A DNA stretch of 64,000 bases, taken from contig JACKML010000002.1 of the NCBI GenBank assembly GCA_024235415.1, forward strand, positions 124,001-188,000. Reading direction: 5' to 3'. The position numbers and the translations under genes are program-made. The notes beneath the pieces were generated by a model that worked only from the letters and a program-made list of their open reading frames with translations, had not been told where the DNA came from and ran no database searches. The stretch comes from Chromatiaceae bacterium. GTDB taxonomy: Bacteria > Pseudomonadota > Gammaproteobacteria > Chromatiales > Chromatiaceae. How positions within the stretch are numbered: position 1 is the stretch's first letter; each line of letters opens with the position of its first letter. Positions 60,720 through 64,000 of this stretch are shown here, piece after piece.

Positions 60720-61601
60720 CTATGCGACCTCGAAGTTGGCGAGTGTCTCCAGTGCCTTCACCATTGCCGAGTGATCCCAACCGGCACCGCCGTGCGCCGC
60801 GCAGGCATTGAACAGTTCCTGCGCCGTCGCGGTGTTCGGCAACGCCACTCCCAGCTCGCGCGCGCTCGACAATGCGAGGTTGAGGTCTTTCTGGTGCAGT
60901 TCGATGCGAAAACCAGGGTCGAACGTGCGCCTGATCATGCGCTCGCCATGTACCTCGAGGATCTTTGACGACGCGAAACCACCCATCAGGGCCTCGCGAA
61001 CCTTGGCCGGGTCTGCGCCCGCCTTGGCGGCGAACAACAGCGCCTCGCCGACCGCTTCGATGTTGAGGGCGACAATGATCTGGTTCGCGACCTTGGCGGT
61101 CTGGCCGTCGCCATTGCCGCCCACCAGGGTGATGTTCTTGCCCATCAGTTCGAACAGCGGGCGGACCTTGTCGAACGTGGCCTGCGAACCGCCGACCATG
61201 ATCGACAGCGCCGCATTCCTCGCGCCTACCTGGCCACCGGATACCGGTGCATCGAGGTATTCGCAACCCAGTTCATTGATGCGCCGGGCAAACTCTTTGG
61301 TGGCGATCGGTGATATCGAACTCATGTCGACCACGGTCTTGCCCGGCGACAGGCCGGCCGCCACACCATCGGCAGCGAATAACACCGCCTCCACATGTGG
61401 TGTGTCCGGCACCATCAGGAATATCACGTCTGCCTGCTGTGCCACCTCGCTGGCGCTGCTGCAGGCCTTGCCGCCGGCATCGGCGAGACTCGCCGGCACA
61501 CCGGAACGGCTGTGCAGGGCCACCTCGTGTCCGGCACTGATCAAGTGGCCTGCCATTGGCATACCCATGATGCCCAGGCCGATAAAACCAAGTCTGCTCA
61601 C
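60720..61601 (-). CDS. 2-hydroxy-3-oxopropionate (tartronate semialdehyde) reductase
   Basis: A 293-residue member of the beta-hydroxyacid dehydrogenase family (GlxR/GarR). The NAD(P) loop is GFIGLGIMGMPMAGHL. The substrate motif is YLDAPVSGGQVGA and the catalytic Lys lies in GQTAKVANQIIVALN. It reduces tartronate semialdehyde to glycerate. With the adjacent kinase this gives the last two steps of the glycerate pathway from glyoxylate; gcl and hyi are not in the window. The gap to the kinase gene is 34 bases. Confidence 0.92.
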   Translation of the reverse strand: MSRLGFIGLGIMGMPMAGHLISAGHEVALHSRSGVPASLADAGGKACSSASEVAQQADVIFLMVPDTPHVEAVLFAADGVAAGLSPGKTVVDMSSISPIATKEFARRINELGCEYLDAPVSGGQVGARNAALSIMVGGSQATFDKVRPLFELMGKNITLVGGNGDGQTAKVANQIIVALNIEAVGEALLFAAKAGADPAKVREALMGGFASSKILEVHGERMIRRTFDPGFRIELHQKDLNLALSSARELGVALPNTATAQELFNACAAHGGAGWDHSAMVKALETLANFEVA

Positions 61602-61731
61602 TTCCTTTCTCCTGCGTCTGAAACGGGGGGTTCGCTGCGGCGCCTTTGATGCAGGGGCCGGGGACTACGTGCTTCGAACCCGTGGATCTCGACCCACATC
61701 CTAACCTTCTCCCGAGGACAGAAGGGATAAG

Positions 61732-62751
61732 ATGGTCGCCTTGAAAATCGAGGGATTTGCGGATCCACTATTCGAGACTCTAGATCAGTCAACCGGCGGC
61801 ATGAACGACATCCTCGACAATCTGCAGTTCGCCTTGTCCGTAACGGGCCCGATCATGCTGGTGCTGCTCCTGGGCATCGCGCTGAAGCGAGGCGGCCTGA
61901 TCACCGATGCCTTCATCGATGTCGGCTCGAAGCTGGTCTTCAACGTCGCCCTGCCCGCGCTGTTGTTCATCACGATCGCACAGACGCATTTCGAACAGAC
62001 TGCGAACCTGAATCTGGTGATGGCGGGCCTGCTCGGGACGCTGGTGTTCTTTCTGGTCATGGAGCTGATCGCGGCTGTCACCGTGCATCCGTCGCAGGAT
62101 CGTGGCGTCGTTGTACAGGGCGGCTATCGCTCCAACATGGGGATCATCGGCCTCGCCTACGCTGTGAATGCCTTTGGTGATGTGGCGCTGGCAGCGGCAT
62201 CCCTGTACCTCGCGCTGGTCACGGTCCTTTACAACGTGCTGGCCGTCATCACCCTGAACCGCTCCCTGCATCGCCAGGCCACTTTCGGTGCGACGCTGAA
62301 GAAGATCGCGCTCAATCCCCTGATCATCGGTATTTTTTCCGCCTTGCCGTTTGCCTACTTCGAAGTGCCTCTGCCGCGACTGCTGCTGCAGACCGGCGAG
62401 TACTTCGCGCAGATGACGCTGCCGCTCGCCCTGCTTTGTACCGGCGGATCGTTGAGCCTCGCAAGCCTGCGACTGGAATCGCGCAACGCGATGATCGGCA
62501 GTGTCGCAAAGGTGATATTTTCCCCACTGCTGCTGACGCTTGGCGCGCTGTTTGCCGGTCTGCGCGGCATGGACCTCGGGATCGTGTTCCTGATGTCCGC
62601 AGCGCCGACTGCTGCATCGAGTTATGTAATGTCTCGCGCGATGGGCGGCAACGCCACGCTGGCCGCCAACATCATCGTGTTGAGTACGATCGGCTCGGTG
62701 ATCGCGACCACACTGGGTATCACCTGGTTGCGCTCGGCAGGACTGGTCTGA
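61732..62751 (+). CDS. AEC-family (auxin efflux carrier type) transporter
   Basis: A protein of 339 residues with about ten membrane helices. It has the family split layout with NMGIIGLAYAVNAFGD in the first half and LPLALLCTGGSLSL and APTAASSYVMSRAMGG in the second. AEC carriers move organic acids such as malate or malonate. The ATG at 61732 has GAAGGG upstream; an ATG at 61801 would remove a 23-residue polar leader and is the alternative. It is divergent from the tartronate semialdehyde reductase gene, so it may import a C2-C4 acid for that pathway. Confidence 0.88.
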   Translation: MVALKIEGFADPLFETLDQSTGGMNDILDNLQFALSVTGPIMLVLLLGIALKRGGLITDAFIDVGSKLVFNVALPALLFITIAQTHFEQTANLNLVMAGLLGTLVFFLVMELIAAVTVHPSQDRGVVVQGGYRSNMGIIGLAYAVNAFGDVALAAASLYLALVTVLYNVLAVITLNRSLHRQATFGATLKKIALNPLIIGIFSALPFAYFEVPLPRLLLQTGEYFAQMTLPLALLCTGGSLSLASLRLESRNAMIGSVAKVIFSPLLLTLGALFAGLRGMDLGIVFLMSAAPTAASSYVMSRAMGGNATLAANIIVLSTIGSVIATTLGITWLRSAGLV

Positions 62752-62834
62752 GAGTGTCAGGTCAACGGTTTGCCAGCAGATCGACCCTGCGCTAGCGTGT
62801 CGTGCGACACCAGCAACCGGACGATCACCTGCCC

Positions 62835-63977
62835 ATGCTCTACCTGCCTGCCGAGTTTCCACTCGACCCGGACCTCTGTTATCTGAACCACGCCGCGATC
62901 GGTCCCTGGCCGCGGCGCACGGCGCAGGTGGTGGCCAACTTCGCACAGCAGAATATGACGCGTGGGGGCAGTGGCTATCCCGCCTGGCTGGAGGTCGAAC
63001 AACGCCTGCGCCTGCGTCTGGCACGCCTGATCAATGCCGGCAGCGCCGACGACATCGCGTTGATCAAGAACACCTCTGAGGGGCTGTCGATCGTCAGCCA
63101 GGGGCTCGACTGGCACCGGGGTGACGAGGTGCTGGGTGTCTCTGGCGACTTCTGCTCCAACGAGATGCCGTGGGAAGTCCTCGGCGATCGCGGTGTGAAC
63201 TACCGGCCGCTCGATGTACTGCACCTGGAGGACCCCGAAGGCGCCCTGATCGATGCCCTTTCCGAGCAAACGCGCCTGCTGGCGATCAGCACGGTGCACT
63301 TTGCGACCGGTTACCGTTTCGATCTGGCACGTCTTTCATCAGCATGCCGCGCACGCGGCGTAATGCTTTCGGTCGACGCGATTCAAAGTCTCGGTGCCGC
63401 CGGCTTCGACCTGCAACAGGTGCCGGCCGACATCGTGGTGGCCGGCGGCCACAAGTGGCTGTTGTCACCCGAAGGCCTGGGTTTTCTGTATTGCCGTCCC
63501 GAATTGCGCGAGCACATGAGCCTGCACCAGTTTGGTTGGGCAATGCGGGCCAGACCGTACGATTTCGAGAGTGCGACATGGTCCCCTGCGGCGTCAGCGA
63601 GGCGCTTCGAGGCCGGGACGCCGAATATGACCGGTATCCACGCAATGGATGCCAGCCTCAGTCTTTTCGAAGAGGTCGGCATGGCGTTTATTGAAGAGCG
63701 GCTGGCGGAGAACGTCCGGTTGCTTGAAGACGGACTCGAATCGATCTCCGATGTGGAAATGGTGACGCCAAGGGATCCGGCCAGGCGTTGCGGGATACTG
63801 ACTTTTCGACACCCCGGTGTCATGCAATCGGCGTTGCATGCACAACTGATGAAACTGCAGGTGATCTGTTCGCCTCGGGCCGGGGGAATTCGCCTCTCTC
63901 CACATTTCTATACGCCAAAACAGGTCCTTGAATCGACATTGGATAAGATTAATCAAACGATCCAATTACTTAGTTAA
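62835..63977 (+). CDS. Class V aminotransferase (cysteine desulfurase-like)
   Basis: A 380-residue PLP enzyme of fold type I. The PLP lysine is in VAGGHKWLLSPEG, with LSVDAIQSLGAAGFDL for the cofactor Asp and CYLNHAAIGPWPRR at the N-terminus. C-terminal segments include RFEAGTPNMTGI. It resembles aminotransferases and NifS-like desulfurases of the isopenicillin-N-epimerase type, so substrate and product are open. The ATG at 62835 is chosen; a GTG 33 bases upstream is the longer option. Confidence 0.87.
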   Translation: MLYLPAEFPLDPDLCYLNHAAIGPWPRRTAQVVANFAQQNMTRGGSGYPAWLEVEQRLRLRLARLINAGSADDIALIKNTSEGLSIVSQGLDWHRGDEVLGVSGDFCSNEMPWEVLGDRGVNYRPLDVLHLEDPEGALIDALSEQTRLLAISTVHFATGYRFDLARLSSACRARGVMLSVDAIQSLGAAGFDLQQVPADIVVAGGHKWLLSPEGLGFLYCRPELREHMSLHQFGWAMRARPYDFESATWSPAASARRFEAGTPNMTGIHAMDASLSLFEEVGMAFIEERLAENVRLLEDGLESISDVEMVTPRDPARRCGILTFRHPGVMQSALHAQLMKLQVICSPRAGGIRLSPHFYTPKQVLESTLDKINQTIQLLS

Positions 63978-64000
63978 AAGTTGTAATTAACTGTTTAAAT

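Noticed and set aside
61789..63024. 411-codon minus-strand open frame opposite the AEC transporter
   Set aside because: It mirrors a clear membrane transporter gene and has a composition typical of antisense frames (rich in Arg, Gln and His).

Overview
The window looks like chromosome from a GC-rich (by eye about 60-65%) sulfur-oxidising gammaproteobacterium, probably Chromatiales-like. Two things suggest this: the gene order lepA-lepB-DUF4845-rnc-era-recO-pdxJ, which is typical of Gammaproteobacteria, and a sulfide dehydrogenase (FccAB) locus. Genus cannot be fixed from sequence reading alone.

Layout. 1-18.5 kb is dense housekeeping: the lepA-to-pdxJ operon; a BarA/GacS-type hybrid kinase; cysM, a PolB-exonuclease-like gene that seems to have lost its catalytic acids, rlmD and a CYTH triphosphatase; a peptide ABC transporter set (binding protein, L,D-transpeptidase, two permeases, no ATPase); a FliL-like protein; and nagZ-hpt-MTI phosphorylase, a cell-wall and purine salvage group. 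18.5-35.5 kb holds a second large hybrid kinase, dsbB, a YebE-like protein, a diguanylate cyclase, recQ, a transglutaminase plus N-formylglutamate amidohydrolase pair, an O-methyltransferase, msrAB, a CvfB-like S1 protein, two membrane proteins, a truncated haemoglobin and dodecin.

35.9-39.9 kb is the energy locus. A nine-haem c-type/b-type cytochrome fusion resembling CbcL is followed by the dihaem FccA and the flavoprotein FccB. Together they could pass electrons between sulfide, haems and the quinone pool. A promoter and an elaborately foldable leader with a sequestered ribosome binding site then precede a 55-residue membrane protein.

40.5-53.8 kb is a defence island: hsdR, hsdS, a PHP-ABC ATPase (TrlF-like), a decayed hsdM, a DUF6933 protein, a lone MNT nucleotidyltransferase, an MNT-HEPN toxin-antitoxin pair, an intact hsdM, a GIY-YIG/DUF4357 protein and a NERD protein. 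Two families of palindromic repeat have inserted in frame into its coding sequences. One is a GC-rich palindrome in hsdR and hsdM. The other is a three-hairpin element of about 74 bp in the decayed hsdM, whose stems differ by compensating changes. The TrlF gene and parts of hsdS are visibly AT-richer than their surroundings.

53.8-58.6 kb is one chemoreceptor gene split into three pieces by an IS3-family and an IS1634-family element, each with readable terminal repeats and target duplications. 58.9-64 kb returns to metabolism: a DUF486 membrane protein, glycerate kinase and tartronate semialdehyde reductase (the end of the glycerate pathway), an AEC transporter and a class V aminotransferase.

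I saw no tRNA, rRNA or CRISPR array. All family assignments come from reading the sequence and recalled family knowledge; no searches were run.
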